DNA of 60,767 nt from Pandoraea horticolens (GTDB taxonomy: Bacteria; Pseudomonadota; Gammaproteobacteria; Burkholderiales; Burkholderiaceae). The notes under the pieces were generated by a model. That model was given only the letters and a program-made list of their open reading frames with translations. It searched no databases and was not told the DNA's origin. Shown piece by piece: positions 9,871-20,347 of this stretch. Within the stretch, counting starts at the first letter, position 1. Each line of letters starts with the position of its first letter. A program made the translations under genes and the position numbers. The stretch lies in NCBI RefSeq assembly GCF_902459555.1, contig NZ_CABPSM010000026.1, positions 1-60,767 of the forward strand. The letters run 5' to 3'.

Positions 9871-10288
9871 GGTCATGCTCCTTGAGGCGAATTCATATCG
9901 TCAGCGTACCGGGCAGATGTCAGCCTACGGCCACGCCATGTTTACCGCACGTTACGACTCGCCTCCGACCAAGCCTCCCCAGGCGGTCCCGCGACAGTCC
10001 TGTGTTCCGTTGCCTGATGATTTCGCGACGGGAGAACACCGTCGCGTCGTGACACCGTAGTTCTGACGTCGGCTCGCAAAACGTCCGGCAAGTTCGTACA
10101 TTCGGGTTTTCCCTAGTATGCCCGTATTTTGCGTATCTATGTGACACAGCCCCCTTGTTTTGACAGGGTTTGCGCGGTGCTGAGAGGGTGTGTGCGGACA
10201 TTTCGATGACATTTGAACTATTTTTTTTCATTTGACGGGGTTCTGATGAAAATATACTTTCCTTCACTTCGATGGATTGCCTTGACTC
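9871..10288. other. Upstream region of the RpiR/peptide operon
   Basis: About 420 bp without a credible gene. GC content falls sharply after 10100. The functional part seems to be the promoter/operator at 10232-10261; the rest shows nothing definite. Confidence 0.5.
10232..10261 (+). promoter_or_regulatory. Candidate promoter and RpiR operator
   Basis: TTGACG (10232-10237) and TATACT (10253-10258) form a -35/-10 pair, with a short 15-bp spacer. The dyad GAAAATATACTTTC (10248-10261) overlaps the -10 box and is palindromic at 12 of 14 positions. A/T-rich dyads with GAAA/TTTC ends are usual for MurR/RpiR-family repressors. The rpiR-like gene starts 28 bp downstream, so autoregulation is likely. 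Confidence 0.5.
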
Positions 10289-11395
10289 ATGATTGACGAC
10301 GACTCGTTGCCCGCCGATCTGCCGCTCACCGAGCGCATCGTGCGAGCCATGCCCGACCTGACGCCCGCGCAGCAGCGCATGGCGGCGTTCGTGCTCGACA
10401 ACACGTTTCGCGCGGCAACCATGCGTATCGACGAATTCGCTGATGCCGTCGGCGTGTCGCTTGCCACGGTCAATCGTTTCGCGCGCGCACTCGGCTTCGA
10501 CGGCTATCCGCAATGCCGGGCGGCCATGGTGCGCGGGTATGAAGCCACGCTCGCGCCGATCGAAAGTCTGCGCACGAGCAAGGCGCAGGCGAGCGCGAGC
10601 GCCGATGTAATGGCCGCGTCGCTGGCCCAGGCCATCGAGAATCTGGATTGGACACGTCGTGCGCTCGACGCCGCGACTTGCGAGCGTGCCGTCGAGTCGA
10701 TCCTGCAGGCGCGTCGTATCTATGTGCTGGGGCTGGGCGCGAGCGGATACCTCGCCGGGTTGCTGCACCACGGCCTCGATCCGTACTGCGAGAACGTGCA
10801 GGCGGTGGTCGGGGCCGGCGGATCGACGCATGCCGCGCGCCAGCTCTTCAAATTGCGCGAGGGCGATCTGGTGATCGCACTTGCGTTTCCGCGATACGTG
10901 TCCGACACCATCACGCTGTGCCGCCGTCTGCGCGGGCGCGGCGTACCCGTCATGGTGCTGACGGACAGTCCGACGTCTCCGCTGGCGCCACTTGGCGACA
11001 TCGTGATTTTCGTGCGCAGCAAGCCGCGTCTGTCGAGCAACTCGGAAGCGAGTGTGCTGGCGGTCATCGACGCCCTGTGCGACGCCGTCGCCCAGCGCGC
11101 CAAACATGCGGTGGACCGTGCCACCGAACTCACCGATTTCCTGCTGCCGTGGCTCGACTCGGCATCGCTGGCTTCGGCGGCAAGCGCGAGCGCACCGGCC
11201 AATGCACAGGCAGGGCCGGTAGTCGGGCGGATCGTCACACCGCAACGTACCGCCGCCGCCAACGCCACGGCGAACTCTCTTACGAACACCGCCGTTGTGG
11301 CGAGCGCTAGCACGCAAGGCGCACCGAACCCCGGCCAGCAGGCCACGCCCCGCACTGCGCCGGGCAGTGAGGACAGAAAGGACAAAGCATCATGA
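10289..11395 (+). CDS. MurR/RpiR-family transcriptional regulator with SIS domain
   Basis: The 368-residue protein has an N-terminal HTH_6 domain (about residues 10-85; [21 protein letters not shown] is the recognition helix-turn-helix). A SIS phosphosugar-type sensor domain (about 125-260; [14 protein letters not shown]) follows. Beyond about residue 285 there is an unusual tail of some 80 residues, rich in Ala, Thr, Ser, Asn and Pro, probably disordered. The stop codon overlaps the start of iaaA as ATGA, so the regulator is the first gene of the operon it probably controls. The actual inducer is unknown and may be a peptide or amino sugar fragment. Confidence 0.87.
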   Translation: MIDDDSLPADLPLTERIVRAMPDLTPAQQRMAAFVLDNTFRAATMRIDEFADAVGVSLATVNRFARALGFDGYPQCRAAMVRGYEATLAPIESLRTSKAQASASADVMAASLAQAIENLDWTRRALDAATCERAVESILQARRIYVLGLGASGYLAGLLHHGLDPYCENVQAVVGAGGSTHAARQLFKLREGDLVIALAFPRYVSDTITLCRRLRGRGVPVMVLTDSPTSPLAPLGDIVIFVRSKPRLSSNSEASVLAVIDALCDAVAQRAKHAVDRATELTDFLLPWLDSASLASAASASAPANAQAGPVVGRIVTPQRTAAANATANSLTNTAVVASASTQGAPNPGQQATPRTAPGSEDRKDKAS

Positions 11396-12348
11396 GTCAT
11401 GCCCAACGCGCGGTCATTGCCATTCATGGCGGTGCCGGCACCATCAGTCGCGAGACCTCGCCCGAAGAACTCAAGGCCTATCACGAGGCGTTGGCCGACG
11501 TGTTGCGCGGGGGGCAGGCCGTGCTCGCCGCGGGCGGTTCCGCACTCGACGCCGTGACCGAAGCCGTGCGTCTGCTCGAAGACTGCCCTCGCTTCAATGC
11601 GGGACGCGGTGCAGTGTTCACGCACGAAGGCACGCATGAACTCGACGCCGCGATCATGGACGGCGCAACGCTCGACGCGGGCGCCATCGCTTGTGTTCAC
11701 CGCTTGCGCAATCCGATTCTCGCCGCCCGCGCGGTGCTCGAACACAGCCCGCACGTGTTGCTCGTGGGCGAGGGCGCGGAAGCCTTTGCGGCGGCGAACG
11801 GCGCCGTATTGGTCGAGCCCGACTATTTCTTTACCGAAGCGCGCTACGCCCAATGGCAACGTGCGCTGGCCGACGCCGGTGTGGCGCTCGACCACGACAT
11901 GCCGCTCAAGCCGGAGCCCATCGATCCCGACACCAAGTTCGGCACGGTCGGTGCGGTCGCCTGCGATAGCAACGGTCATGTGGCAGCGGCCACGTCTACC
12001 GGTGGCATGACGAACAAGGCCGTTGGCCGCGTGGGCGATTCGCCGCTCATCGGCGCGGGTTGTTACGCGAACGATGCCACGGCGGCCGTCTCGGCCACGG
12101 GGACGGGCGAGGCATTCATTCGTACCATCGCCTGCTACGAAGTGGGCGCGTTGATGGCCTATGCCGGGCTGTCGCTCGCGCAGGCTGCCGAGCGCGTGAT
12201 CCGGGAACGTCTGCCGCGCGTGCAGGGTCGCGGCGGTTTGATTGCGGTGGACGCGCAAGGCAATGTCGCGCTGCCGTTCAATACCGAAGGGATGTACCGC
12301 GGCGTGGCTCGTGTGGGCGAGACGCCTGCGACGGCCATTCACGAGTAA
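11392..12348 (+). CDS. iaaA: Isoaspartyl peptidase / L-asparaginase (Ntn-hydrolase)
   Basis: The 318-residue precursor of a plant-type asparaginase starts with the IHGGAGTI motif near residue 10. The autoprocessing site is at G184-T185 in [11 protein letters not shown], where cleavage exposes Thr185 as nucleophile. [22 protein letters not shown] block forms the oxyanion region. The family hydrolyses beta-aspartyl dipeptides and asparagine in the cytoplasm. In enterobacteria iaaA also sits at the head of gsiABCD, so gene order supports the call. Translationally coupled to the rpiR-like gene (ATGA). Confidence 0.92.
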   Translation: MSHAQRAVIAIHGGAGTISRETSPEELKAYHEALADVLRGGQAVLAAGGSALDAVTEAVRLLEDCPRFNAGRGAVFTHEGTHELDAAIMDGATLDAGAIACVHRLRNPILAARAVLEHSPHVLLVGEGAEAFAAANGAVLVEPDYFFTEARYAQWQRALADAGVALDHDMPLKPEPIDPDTKFGTVGAVACDSNGHVAAATSTGGMTNKAVGRVGDSPLIGAGCYANDATAAVSATGTGEAFIRTIACYEVGALMAYAGLSLAQAAERVIRERLPRVQGRGGLIAVDAQGNVALPFNTEGMYRGVARVGETPATAIHE

Positions 12349-12430
12349 CGCCCCCGAAAGATCAGGCCCGGCCGTTGACGGCAGGGCCTTTGGCACCAGA
12401 TTCAGCAAGCGAAGATTAGCGAGGACAGGC

Positions 12431-14317
12431 GTGGCAGAGCGCAAGACAACCCCAACGATTTCGTTGCCCGACGAGCGAGTGCTCGACGTGAGCGGCCTCA
12501 CCGTGCAGTTCGCGACGTCCGAGCGCGTGGTCACGGCCGTGCGCGACCTGTCCTTCCATGTCGATCGTGGCGAGACCCTCGCCATCGTGGGCGAATCCGG
12601 CTCCGGCAAGTCGGTGACGTCGCTGGCGGCGATGCGCCTGGTCGAGAACGGGGGCGGAAGCATCACGCGAGGCTCGATGATCATGCGCCGCCGTAACGGC
12701 AAACTCGTCGACCTGACGCGTGCCAGCGGCCGGACCATGCGCAGCATTCGCGGCGCCGACATGGCGATGATCTTCCAGGAGCCGATGACCTCGCTCAACC
12801 CGGTGTTCCCGGTGGGCGAGCAGATTGCGGAATCCATTCGCCTGCACCAGGGCAAGGACGTGGCGTCCGCACGTGCCGAAGCCCTGCGTATGCTCGAACT
12901 CGTGCGAATTCCCGAAGCGCGCCGCGTGCTCGGGCGCTTTCCGCATCAGCTCTCGGGCGGCATGCGCCAGCGCGTCATGATCGCGATGGCGCTGTCGTGC
13001 AAGCCGGGCTTGCTCATCGCCGATGAACCGACGACCGCGCTCGATGTGACGATTCAGGCGCAGATCCTGCAATTGATTCGTGCGTTGCAGGACGAAATGC
13101 ACATGGGCGTCGTGTTCATCACGCACGACATGGGTGTCGTGGCGGAAGTGGCCGACCGCGTGCTCGTCATGCATCGCGGCGACAAAATCGAAGAAGGCCC
13201 CTCGCGTGACATATTCGCAGCGCCGCGCGAGCGCTACACACAGGCGCTGCTCTCTGCCGTACCGCGTCTGGGCTCGATGCATGGCACCGACTTGCCCGCC
13301 CGTTTCCCGCTGCTGCGCTACGACGCGCCGGCCGACGCCAAGCCCGCTGCCGAAACGCCGCAGCCGACCGTCCGGACCGAAGCGGGTCCGATTCTGCGCG
13401 TGAAGGATCTCGTGGCCCGCTTCGACGTACCGTCGGGCTTCTTCGGCCGTGTGAAGCAACGTGTGCATGCCGTCGAGCGCGTGAGCTTCGATCTGTATCC
13501 GGGCGAGACACTGGGCCTCGTGGGCGAGTCCGGATGCGGCAAGTCGACCACGGGTCGCGCGCTGCTGCGTCTGGTCGCCAGTCAGGGCGGCTCTATTGAA
13601 TTCGGCGGCAAGCCGATTCACGATCTCGCCGGACGCGCCTTGCAGACGCTGCGCCGCGATATCCAGTTCATCTTCCAGGACCCGTTCGCCTCGCTCGATC
13701 CGCGCCTGACGGTCGGATTCTCGATCATGGAACCGCTGCTCGTGCACGGCGTGGCCCGCGGCGCGGAGGCCGAGAAGCGGGTGGCCGAACTGCTCGACCG
13801 GGTCGGTCTGCCGGCCGATTACGCGCAACGCTACCCGCACGAGTTCTCGGGCGGCCAGCGTCAGCGCATCGCCATTGCGCGGGCACTGGCGCTCAAGCCC
13901 AAGGTTGTGATCGCCGACGAATCGGTCTCGGCGCTCGACGTCTCGGTACAGGCGCAGATCATCAACCTGATGCTCGACCTGCAAAAGGAGTTCGGCATCG
14001 CATTCCTGTTCATTTCGCACGACATGGCGGTTGTGGAGCGTATCAGCCATCGGGTCGCGGTGATGTACCTCGGCCAGATTGTCGAGATCGGTCCGCGCCG
14101 CGCCATTTTCGAGAACCCGCAACACCCGTACACGAAGAAGCTGATGTCGGCGGTGCCGATCGCCGATCCGGCGCGGCGTCACGCCAAACGGGAGTTGTTG
14201 ACGGAAGAGATTCCGAGTCCGATCCGCGCGGTCGGCGACGAACCGCAGGTGCAGCCGCTGGTGGAAGTCGGCGCGGGGCACTTCGTGGCGCGTCACCGCG
14301 TGGCGGGCGCGTATTGA
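12431..14317 (+). CDS. gsiA: Glutathione/dipeptide ABC transporter ATP-binding protein, fused double NBD
   Basis: About 628 residues with two ATPase domains in one chain. The first Walker A is GESGSGKS (about 54-61), with ABC signature LSGGMRQR. The second Walker A is GESGCGKS (about 365-372), with signature FSGGQRQR. Both carry Oligo_HPY-type C-terminal segments ([12 protein letters not shown] and [14 protein letters not shown]). This is the GsiA architecture, energising import of glutathione or short peptides. Start is the GTG at 12431 after a GAGGACAGG ribosome site; the longer open frame upstream is the iaaA gene in another frame. Confidence 0.9.
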   Translation: MAERKTTPTISLPDERVLDVSGLTVQFATSERVVTAVRDLSFHVDRGETLAIVGESGSGKSVTSLAAMRLVENGGGSITRGSMIMRRRNGKLVDLTRASGRTMRSIRGADMAMIFQEPMTSLNPVFPVGEQIAESIRLHQGKDVASARAEALRMLELVRIPEARRVLGRFPHQLSGGMRQRVMIAMALSCKPGLLIADEPTTALDVTIQAQILQLIRALQDEMHMGVVFITHDMGVVAEVADRVLVMHRGDKIEEGPSRDIFAAPRERYTQALLSAVPRLGSMHGTDLPARFPLLRYDAPADAKPAAETPQPTVRTEAGPILRVKDLVARFDVPSGFFGRVKQRVHAVERVSFDLYPGETLGLVGESGCGKSTTGRALLRLVASQGGSIEFGGKPIHDLAGRALQTLRRDIQFIFQDPFASLDPRLTVGFSIMEPLLVHGVARGAEAEKRVAELLDRVGLPADYAQRYPHEFSGGQRQRIAIARALALKPKVVIADESVSALDVSVQAQIINLMLDLQKEFGIAFLFISHDMAVVERISHRVAVMYLGQIVEIGPRRAIFENPQHPYTKKLMSAVPIADPARRHAKRELLTEEIPSPIRAVGDEPQVQPLVEVGAGHFVARHRVAGAY

Positions 14318-14517
14318 ACCGGTGATCCGGCGAATGCGGCGGCGTGGCCAGATGTGGGGGCTTGCGTTCGCCGGCATGGTTTCCCCTGGGGAAGTGATTC
14401 CCCGGTAGCTCAGGCAGTACCCAGTTGCAGCTCTAGTTATCACCACAATGTCCGCCGAGGGACGTAGTCCTACGACTCGCTCACGGCGACCCCGTCAGAC
14501 CAGAAGGAGAAAGACAG

Positions 14518-16077
14518 ATGTCGAAAAACGCTTTGTTGGGCGCTCGCTGGAAAACCGCGTTCGCGTCCGTCGCCGTGGCCTCCGCCGTGCTCAGTGCAGC
14601 GCCGGCGTTCGCCGCCAAGGATGTCGTGATGGCAGTGCAGTCGACGTTCACGACGATGGACCCGTACGATGCCAACGACACGCTGTCGCAGGCGGTCGCC
14701 AAGTCGTTCTACGAGGGCATGTTCGGTTTTGACAAGGACATGAAACTCATCAACGTGCTGGCCGATAGCTATACGGTCTCGCCGGACGGTCTCGTCTACA
14801 CGATCAAGCTCAAGTCGGGCGTGAAGTTCCAGGACGGCACGACTCTCGATGCCGCAGCCGTCAAGGCGAACTTCGACCGCGTGACGAATCCGGACAACAA
14901 GCTCAAGCGCTACAACCTGTATAAGGAAATCGCCAAGACGGAAGCGGTCGATGCCCATACGGTGAAGTTCACGCTCAAAGAGCCGTTCTCGCCGTTCATC
15001 AATACGCTGGCTCACCCGTCGGCCGTCATCATTTCACCGGAAGCCCTCAAGAAGTACGGCAAGGACATCGCGTCGCACCCGGTCGGCACCGGCCCGTTCG
15101 AGTTCGTCGAATGGAACCGCACCGATTACGTGAAGGTGAAGAAGTTCGACGGCTACTGGAAGAAGGGCTATCCGAAGGTCGACACGATCACCTTCAAGCC
15201 GGTGGTCGACAACAACACGCGCGCGGCCGTCATGCAGACGGGCGAAGCGGGTTTCGCTTTCCCGGTGCCGTATGAGCAGGCCGACGGCCTGAAGGCGAGT
15301 GGCAAGGTCGATGTGATCGCCGGCCCGTCGATCATCCAGCGCTACGTGAGCTTCAACACGAAGCAGAAGCCGTTCGACGACGTGCGCGTGCGTCAGGCCA
15401 TCAACTACGCGATCAACAAGGAAGCGCTGGTGAAGGTGGCCTTCTCGGGCTACGCCACGCCGGCCGAAGGCGTAGTGCCGAAGGGTGTCGACTTCGCGAC
15501 CAAGACTGGCCCGTGGCCGTACAACCCGGCCAAGGCGAAGGAACTGCTCAAGGAAGCCGGCTACCCGAACGGTTTCGAGACCACGCTGTGGTCGGCCTAC
15601 ACGTTCACGACCGCGCAAAAGGTGATCCAGTTCGTGCAGCAGCAACTGGCGCAAGTAGGTATCAAGGCGCAGGTGCGCGCGCTCGAAGCCGGTCAACGTG
15701 TCGAACTGGTCGAGTCGGCACCGGACCCCGACAAGGCCCCGGTTCGTATGTACTACGTGGGCTGGTCGTCGTCGACGGGCGAAGCCGACTGGGCGCTGCG
15801 TCCGCTGCTGGCCTCCGAATCGTTCCCGCCGAAGCTGTTCAACACGGCGTACTACAAGAACGACGCGGTGGATGCCGACTTCAAGAAGGCACTGCTCACG
15901 ACCGACCGTGCCGAGAAGACTAAGCTCTATACGGACGCGCAGCAGAAGATCTGGAACGACGCGCCGTGGGCGTTCCTCGTGACGGAAAAGCTGCTGTATG
16001 CACGCAACAAGAACCTGTCGGGCGTGTACACGATGCCTGACGGCTCGTTCAACTTCACCGACATTTCGATGAAGTAA
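14518..16077 (+). CDS. gsiB: Glutathione/peptide ABC transporter substrate-binding protein
   Basis: The 519-residue precursor has a Sec signal peptide ending about AFA-AK at residues 30-33. The mature part is a cluster-C (SBP_bac_5) binding protein: [17 protein letters not shown] at the start, then [15 protein letters not shown] and [15 protein letters not shown]. These are standard for the GsiB/DppA periplasmic family. A strong AAGGAGAAAG site precedes the ATG. About 200 bp without a gene separate it from gsiA, enough for a separate promoter or a processing site that would raise binding-protein levels. Confidence 0.9.
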   Translation: MSKNALLGARWKTAFASVAVASAVLSAAPAFAAKDVVMAVQSTFTTMDPYDANDTLSQAVAKSFYEGMFGFDKDMKLINVLADSYTVSPDGLVYTIKLKSGVKFQDGTTLDAAAVKANFDRVTNPDNKLKRYNLYKEIAKTEAVDAHTVKFTLKEPFSPFINTLAHPSAVIISPEALKKYGKDIASHPVGTGPFEFVEWNRTDYVKVKKFDGYWKKGYPKVDTITFKPVVDNNTRAAVMQTGEAGFAFPVPYEQADGLKASGKVDVIAGPSIIQRYVSFNTKQKPFDDVRVRQAINYAINKEALVKVAFSGYATPAEGVVPKGVDFATKTGPWPYNPAKAKELLKEAGYPNGFETTLWSAYTFTTAQKVIQFVQQQLAQVGIKAQVRALEAGQRVELVESAPDPDKAPVRMYYVGWSSSTGEADWALRPLLASESFPPKLFNTAYYKNDAVDADFKKALLTTDRAEKTKLYTDAQQKIWNDAPWAFLVTEKLLYARNKNLSGVYTMPDGSFNFTDISMK

Positions 16078-16174
16078 GCATCACGCGCAAGTGTGAAGTG
16101 CCCGCGCCGCCGCTCCGGCTGGCGGCGCGGTTTACCGCAAGACATGGTTTGGCAAGACGTTCGGCAAGACTGCG

Positions 16175-17095
16175 ATGCTCAATTACTTTCTCAAACGCCT
16201 GCTCGGCCTGATCCCCACGCTGCTGATCGTGGCAGTGCTGGTGTTCGGCTTTGTGCACATGTTGCCGGGCGATCCGGCGCGTCTGGCTGCCGGCCCGCAG
16301 GCGGACGAGGCGACTGTGACGCTGGTGCGTCAGGATCTCGGCCTCGATAAGCCGCTGCTCACGCAATTCACACACTTCATCACGCACGCCCTGCGGGGCG
16401 ACTTCGGTTTGTCGATGCGCAGCAAGCAGCCCGTCTCTGAGGAGATCGGCACCCGCTTCCTGCCGACGCTGTGGCTCACGCTGGTGAGCATGATCTGGTC
16501 GGTGGTCATCGGCATGGGGCTGGGGGTGGCGTCCGCCGTCTGGCGCAATCGCTGGCCCGACCGGCTGGGCATGACGTTCGCGGTCTCAGGCATCTCGTTC
16601 CCGGCATTCGCGCTGGGGATGCTGCTGATGCAGGTTTTCTCGGTGCAGCTCGGATGGCTGCCCACGATGGGCGCCGACTCCTGGCGGAGCTACCTCCTGC
16701 CTTCGATCACGCTCGGGGCGGCGGTGGCGGCCGTGATGGCGCGCTTCACCCGCTCGGCGTTCGTCGAAGTGCTTCACGAAGACTTCGTGCGCACGGCGCG
16801 CGCGAAGGGGCTCAACGAAATGCACGTGGTGTTCAAGCACGCGCTGCGTAACGCCATGATTCCCGTCGTCACCATGATGGGTTTGCAGTTTGGCTTCCTG
16901 CTCGGCGGCTCGATTGTCGTCGAGGTGGTGTTCAACTGGCCGGGGCTCGGACGTCTGCTGATCGATTCGGTCGAGATGCGCGACTATCCGGTGATTCAGG
17001 CGCTGGTACTGTTGTTCTCGCTGGAGTTCATTTTGATCAACCTCGTGGTCGACGTGCTTTACGCCGTCATCAACCCGACCATTCGCTACAAGTGA
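16175..17095 (+). CDS. gsiC: Glutathione/peptide ABC transporter permease
   Basis: 306 residues, six predicted membrane spans, starting [19 protein letters not shown] as is typical of DppB/GsiC permeases. The EAA loop contacting the ATPase is [20 protein letters not shown] (about residues 207-226), followed by NAMIPVVT. It pairs with the next gene in the usual B-C order. It lies 97 bp after gsiB. Confidence 0.92.
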   Translation: MLNYFLKRLLGLIPTLLIVAVLVFGFVHMLPGDPARLAAGPQADEATVTLVRQDLGLDKPLLTQFTHFITHALRGDFGLSMRSKQPVSEEIGTRFLPTLWLTLVSMIWSVVIGMGLGVASAVWRNRWPDRLGMTFAVSGISFPAFALGMLLMQVFSVQLGWLPTMGADSWRSYLLPSITLGAAVAAVMARFTRSAFVEVLHEDFVRTARAKGLNEMHVVFKHALRNAMIPVVTMMGLQFGFLLGGSIVVEVVFNWPGLGRLLIDSVEMRDYPVIQALVLLFSLEFILINLVVDVLYAVINPTIRYK

Positions 17096-17105
17096 GGCAC
17101 GCATC

Positions 17106-18014
17106 ATGAACGCGGGTCAACCGACTACTGCCACCAACACCGCAGCCGCTGCCGGCAGCAATCGCGTACGCACGCCGTGGCGCGAATTCTGGCGAAAATT
17201 CAAGAAGCAGCACATCGCCCTGGTCGCCGGAGCGTTCGTGCTGGTACTGGTCATCGTCGCGATTTTGGCACCGCACCTCGTGCCGTTCGACCCGGAGAAC
17301 TTCTTCGACTACGACGCGCTGAACGCCGGACCCTCGGCGAATCACTGGTTCGGCGTCGATTCGCTGGGGCGTGACATCTTCAGCCGCGTGCTCGCCGGCA
17401 CGCGAATTTCGCTGGCCGCTGGGTTCGGCTCGGTCGCGCTTGGCGCGGTGATCGGCACGGTGCTCGGGCTACTCGCCGGCTATTACGAGGGCTGGTGGGA
17501 TCGCATCGTCATGCGCATTTCCGACGTGCTGTTCGCTTTCCCGGGCATTCTGCTCGCCATCGGTGTAGTGGCCGTGCTCGGGAACGGCATGATCAACGTG
17601 ATCGTCGCCGTTGCCATTTTCTCGATTCCGGCGTTTGCGCGGCTCGTGCGCGGCAACACGCTCGTGCTCAAGCACCTCACGTACATCGAAGCGGCGCGCT
17701 CCATCGGGGCGTCGGACTGGACGATCATCATGCGGCACATTCTGCCGGGTACGGTGTCGTCCATTGTGGTGTATTTTTCAATGCGTATCGGCACGTCGAT
17801 CATCACCGCTGCGAGCCTGTCGTTCCTCGGTCTGGGGGCGCAACCGCCCACGCCCGAGTGGGGCGCGATGCTCAACGAGGCGCGTGCGGACATGGTCAAC
17901 GCGCCGCATATCGCCATCTTTCCGAGCGTGGCCATTTTCCTGACCGTGCTCGCATTCAATCTGTTGGGCGACGGCCTGCGCGACGCGCTCGATCCCAAGC
18001 TCGATCGCCATTGA
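17106..18014 (+). CDS. gsiD: Glutathione/peptide ABC transporter permease
   Basis: 302 residues with the N-terminal OppC-type cap ([20 protein letters not shown]) and a DPP-family permease core. The EAA loop reads [20 protein letters not shown], and the [13 protein letters not shown] segment near the end is typical of DppC/GsiD. It starts 10 bp after gsiC. Confidence 0.92.
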   Translation: MNAGQPTTATNTAAAAGSNRVRTPWREFWRKFKKQHIALVAGAFVLVLVIVAILAPHLVPFDPENFFDYDALNAGPSANHWFGVDSLGRDIFSRVLAGTRISLAAGFGSVALGAVIGTVLGLLAGYYEGWWDRIVMRISDVLFAFPGILLAIGVVAVLGNGMINVIVAVAIFSIPAFARLVRGNTLVLKHLTYIEAARSIGASDWTIIMRHILPGTVSSIVVYFSMRIGTSIITAASLSFLGLGAQPPTPEWGAMLNEARADMVNAPHIAIFPSVAIFLTVLAFNLLGDGLRDALDPKLDRH

Positions 18015-18034
18015 TTTCAACGCGGGAGCGCGAC

Positions 18035-19141
18035 ATGACACCATCGTCAGATCTTCGCGAAGCCTTGTTCGGTGCGCCATACGTCGGGCATTTGCCCGCC
18101 GGAGCGCGCCACGCGATCACCGACGTGCCGGGCGTTTTCGTTGGTCATGTCACGCTCGCAGACGGGCCGTTGCAGACGGGGGTGACGGTGGTGTGTCCGA
18201 CGCCGGCCGACCTGGCGGCGACCTCTCCTGACGCCCGCTGGGACCCGTTCCGCACCAAGATCCCGGCGGCGGCGGCCGTCATCAATGGTTTTGGCAAGAG
18301 CGTCGGTCTCATGCAGATCGACGAACTCGGTGTCATCGAAGCGCCGGTGGCGCTGACCAACACGTTTTCCGTGAGCCATGTGGTGCTTGGCCAGTTGCGC
18401 GCGGCACTCGCGGCGAACCCCGATATCGGGCGTGGCAGCCCATCGCTCAATCCGACCGTTCTCGAATGTAACGACGGTTATCTGAACGACATGCAGGCGT
18501 TCGCCGTGACCGAGGCGCACTATGCGCAGGCACTGGCGAATGCGTCGTCCGAGGTCGAGCAGGGGGCCGTCGGCGCCGGGCGCGGCATGTCGAGCTTCGG
18601 TCTCAAGGGCGGTATCGGCTCCGCGTCGCGCGTGGTGGAAACGGCGGGGCAGACGTTTACCGTCGGTGTTCTCGTGTTGTCGAACTTCGGCCGTGCCTCG
18701 CAACTGACTATCGCGGGGCGTCACGTCGGGCCGGTGCTCGACGAGCGTCTCGCGCAGCCCGAGCAAAGTACAGAACCCGAGCGCGGCTCCATCATCATGC
18801 TGGTCGCCACCGACGCGCCGCTCGATGCGCGGCAGTTGCGTCGCGTCGCCACGCGCACCAGTGCCGGACTGGCGCGTACCGGCTCGGTGTACGGTCATGG
18901 TAGTGGCGATGTCGCGCTTGCCCTCACAACGGGCTACACGGTGCCGTATGACGCCATGGGGCGCGTCGCCCCCGCGGCGCTCGTGCCGGACACGCAACTC
19001 GATCCGATTTTTCAGGCTACGGCCGACGCCACCGAGCAGGCGATCCTGCACGCGCTCTTTGCGGCCGAGTCCGTACTCGGGCGCGACGGCCATGTGCGGC
19101 GCGCGCTTGCCGACGTGCTGCCCGACTGGGCGACGCTTTGA
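18035..19141 (+). CDS. P1-family aminopeptidase (DmpA/BapA type)
   Basis: The 368-residue precursor of a self-cleaving Ntn-like peptidase. The family cleavage site is G251-S252 in ERGSIIMLVATDAPL, matching the Gly-Ser site of DmpA; the freed Ser252 is the nucleophile. Upstream, AGRGMSSFGLKGGIGSASR (about 181-199) is the conserved binding loop. DmpA enzymes release N-terminal D- or L-residues, and relatives cut beta-peptides, so here it probably hydrolyses imported peptides with unusual linkages. The start ATG at 18035 follows CGGGAGCG; the spacing after gsiD is 20 bp. Confidence 0.88.
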   Translation: MTPSSDLREALFGAPYVGHLPAGARHAITDVPGVFVGHVTLADGPLQTGVTVVCPTPADLAATSPDARWDPFRTKIPAAAAVINGFGKSVGLMQIDELGVIEAPVALTNTFSVSHVVLGQLRAALAANPDIGRGSPSLNPTVLECNDGYLNDMQAFAVTEAHYAQALANASSEVEQGAVGAGRGMSSFGLKGGIGSASRVVETAGQTFTVGVLVLSNFGRASQLTIAGRHVGPVLDERLAQPEQSTEPERGSIIMLVATDAPLDARQLRRVATRTSAGLARTGSVYGHGSGDVALALTTGYTVPYDAMGRVAPAALVPDTQLDPIFQATADATEQAILHALFAAESVLGRDGHVRRALADVLPDWATL

Positions 19142-19165
19142 GCCTCTTTCTCCATTGCTGACATC

Positions 19166-19984
19166 ATGCGTATTCTGATCTCCACCGACATCGAAGGCGT
19201 CGCGGGCGTCTTTCACGCAGAACAGACCCGGCCGGGCAACGGCGAGTACGAACGCGCGCGCCGCTGGATGACGCGCGAAGCCAATGCGGCCGTCGAAGGG
19301 GCGTTCGCGGGCGGGGCGACCGAAGTCATGGTCAACGACTCGCACGGCGGATTTCGCAACCTGCTGCCTGACGACCTCGATCCCCGCGCCCGCCTCGTGT
19401 TGGGCAAGCCGCGCTATCTCGGCATGGTGGCCGGGGTGGAAGCAGGCTGCGACGCGCTGTTCATGATCGGCTATCACGGCAAGGCGCAAAGCGCAGGCAT
19501 TCTGGCGCACACGATCAACAGCTTCGCCTTCGCGCGCGTATGGCTGGGGGGCGTGGAAGCGAGCGAGGCCATGCTCTACGGCGCGCTCGCGAGCGAACGC
19601 GGCGTGCCGATGGTCATGGCGAGCGGCGACGACGTTTTCTGCGAGGAAACACGATTGATCTTCCCGCACGCGCGCTTCGTGCAAACGAAGGCGGCGTGGG
19701 GGCAGGGTAGCGGCATGACGCTCAGCCCGAGCCAGTCATGCGACCTGATTCGCGACGCCGCGAAGGCGTCGCTTGTGCAGCCGCGCAAGTGGCACACGTA
19801 CCCGGTGGAAACGCCCGTCGAAGTGCGTCTTCAGGCGCAGACAACGGCGCTGGCCGATCTCTTCTGCCAGTGGCCCACGCTCGAACGTGTCGATGGCGTC
19901 ACGCTTCAGTATGTGGCGCCGAGCGTCGAAGCGGCAGTGCGGGTGTTGAACTGCCTGTCGGCCATGTCGTTCATGCTGAGGTAG
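19166..19984 (+). CDS. dppA: M55-family D-aminopeptidase (DppA type)
   Basis: 272 residues. The metal ligands expected from Bacillus DppA are all visible: D8 and E10 in ISTDIEGVAGV, H60 in NDSHGG, H104 in IGYHGK, a Glu in GGVEASE (131-134), and H115 as the proposed catalytic histidine. The family removes D-amino acids from peptides, for example D-Ala-D-Ala. It ends the operon, 24 bp after the DmpA-type gene. The symbol is the Bacillus name and should not be confused with the E. coli dipeptide-binding protein of the same name. Confidence 0.88.
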   Translation: MRILISTDIEGVAGVFHAEQTRPGNGEYERARRWMTREANAAVEGAFAGGATEVMVNDSHGGFRNLLPDDLDPRARLVLGKPRYLGMVAGVEAGCDALFMIGYHGKAQSAGILAHTINSFAFARVWLGGVEASEAMLYGALASERGVPMVMASGDDVFCEETRLIFPHARFVQTKAAWGQGSGMTLSPSQSCDLIRDAAKASLVQPRKWHTYPVETPVEVRLQAQTTALADLFCQWPTLERVDGVTLQYVAPSVEAAVRVLNCLSAMSFMLR

Positions 19985-20347
19985 TTGCTGGCGGCTGGTC
20001 CGGAGGGTTTTGAGTGCTACAGTGCCCACGGTGGCCGGCAATGCGCCATTGTTTTGCCGGAAACATTGCGCTCGCTCGAGCGTCGATGGTTTGTGATCGA
20101 ATACCCACTTAATCGCTAGGGTATTCCCTGTCGGACAAACAGGCTGGCATTGCGTGTGAAACCGCGCCAGCGCTTGAGTCTGGCAGGCGTGCGTATTTCG
20201 TGTTGCTGAAATGGGACTGAGTGGGCGGCCGCCTATCGATGGCTGTCGGGTCGGCATGCGATAATTCGTAATATTTTGTAACAGGCGCGTTGCCCTACGA
20301 GGTGCGGCTTCGGATTATTGGACGCCGGTCAGTCCCGGCGGTAAATC
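19985..20347. other. Intergenic region
   Basis: About 360 bp with no credible gene. An AT-rich patch around 20262-20282 (AATTCGTAATATTTTGTAAC) lies some 65 bp upstream of the next gene and is the likely promoter area. No clear terminator follows the peptide operon. Confidence 0.4.

Noticed and set aside
12416-14446. Long leftward open frame (about 676 codons) opposite gsiA
   Set aside because: Arg/His-rich translation with no domain; it mirrors the high-GC codon pattern of gsiA, which has clear ATPase motifs.
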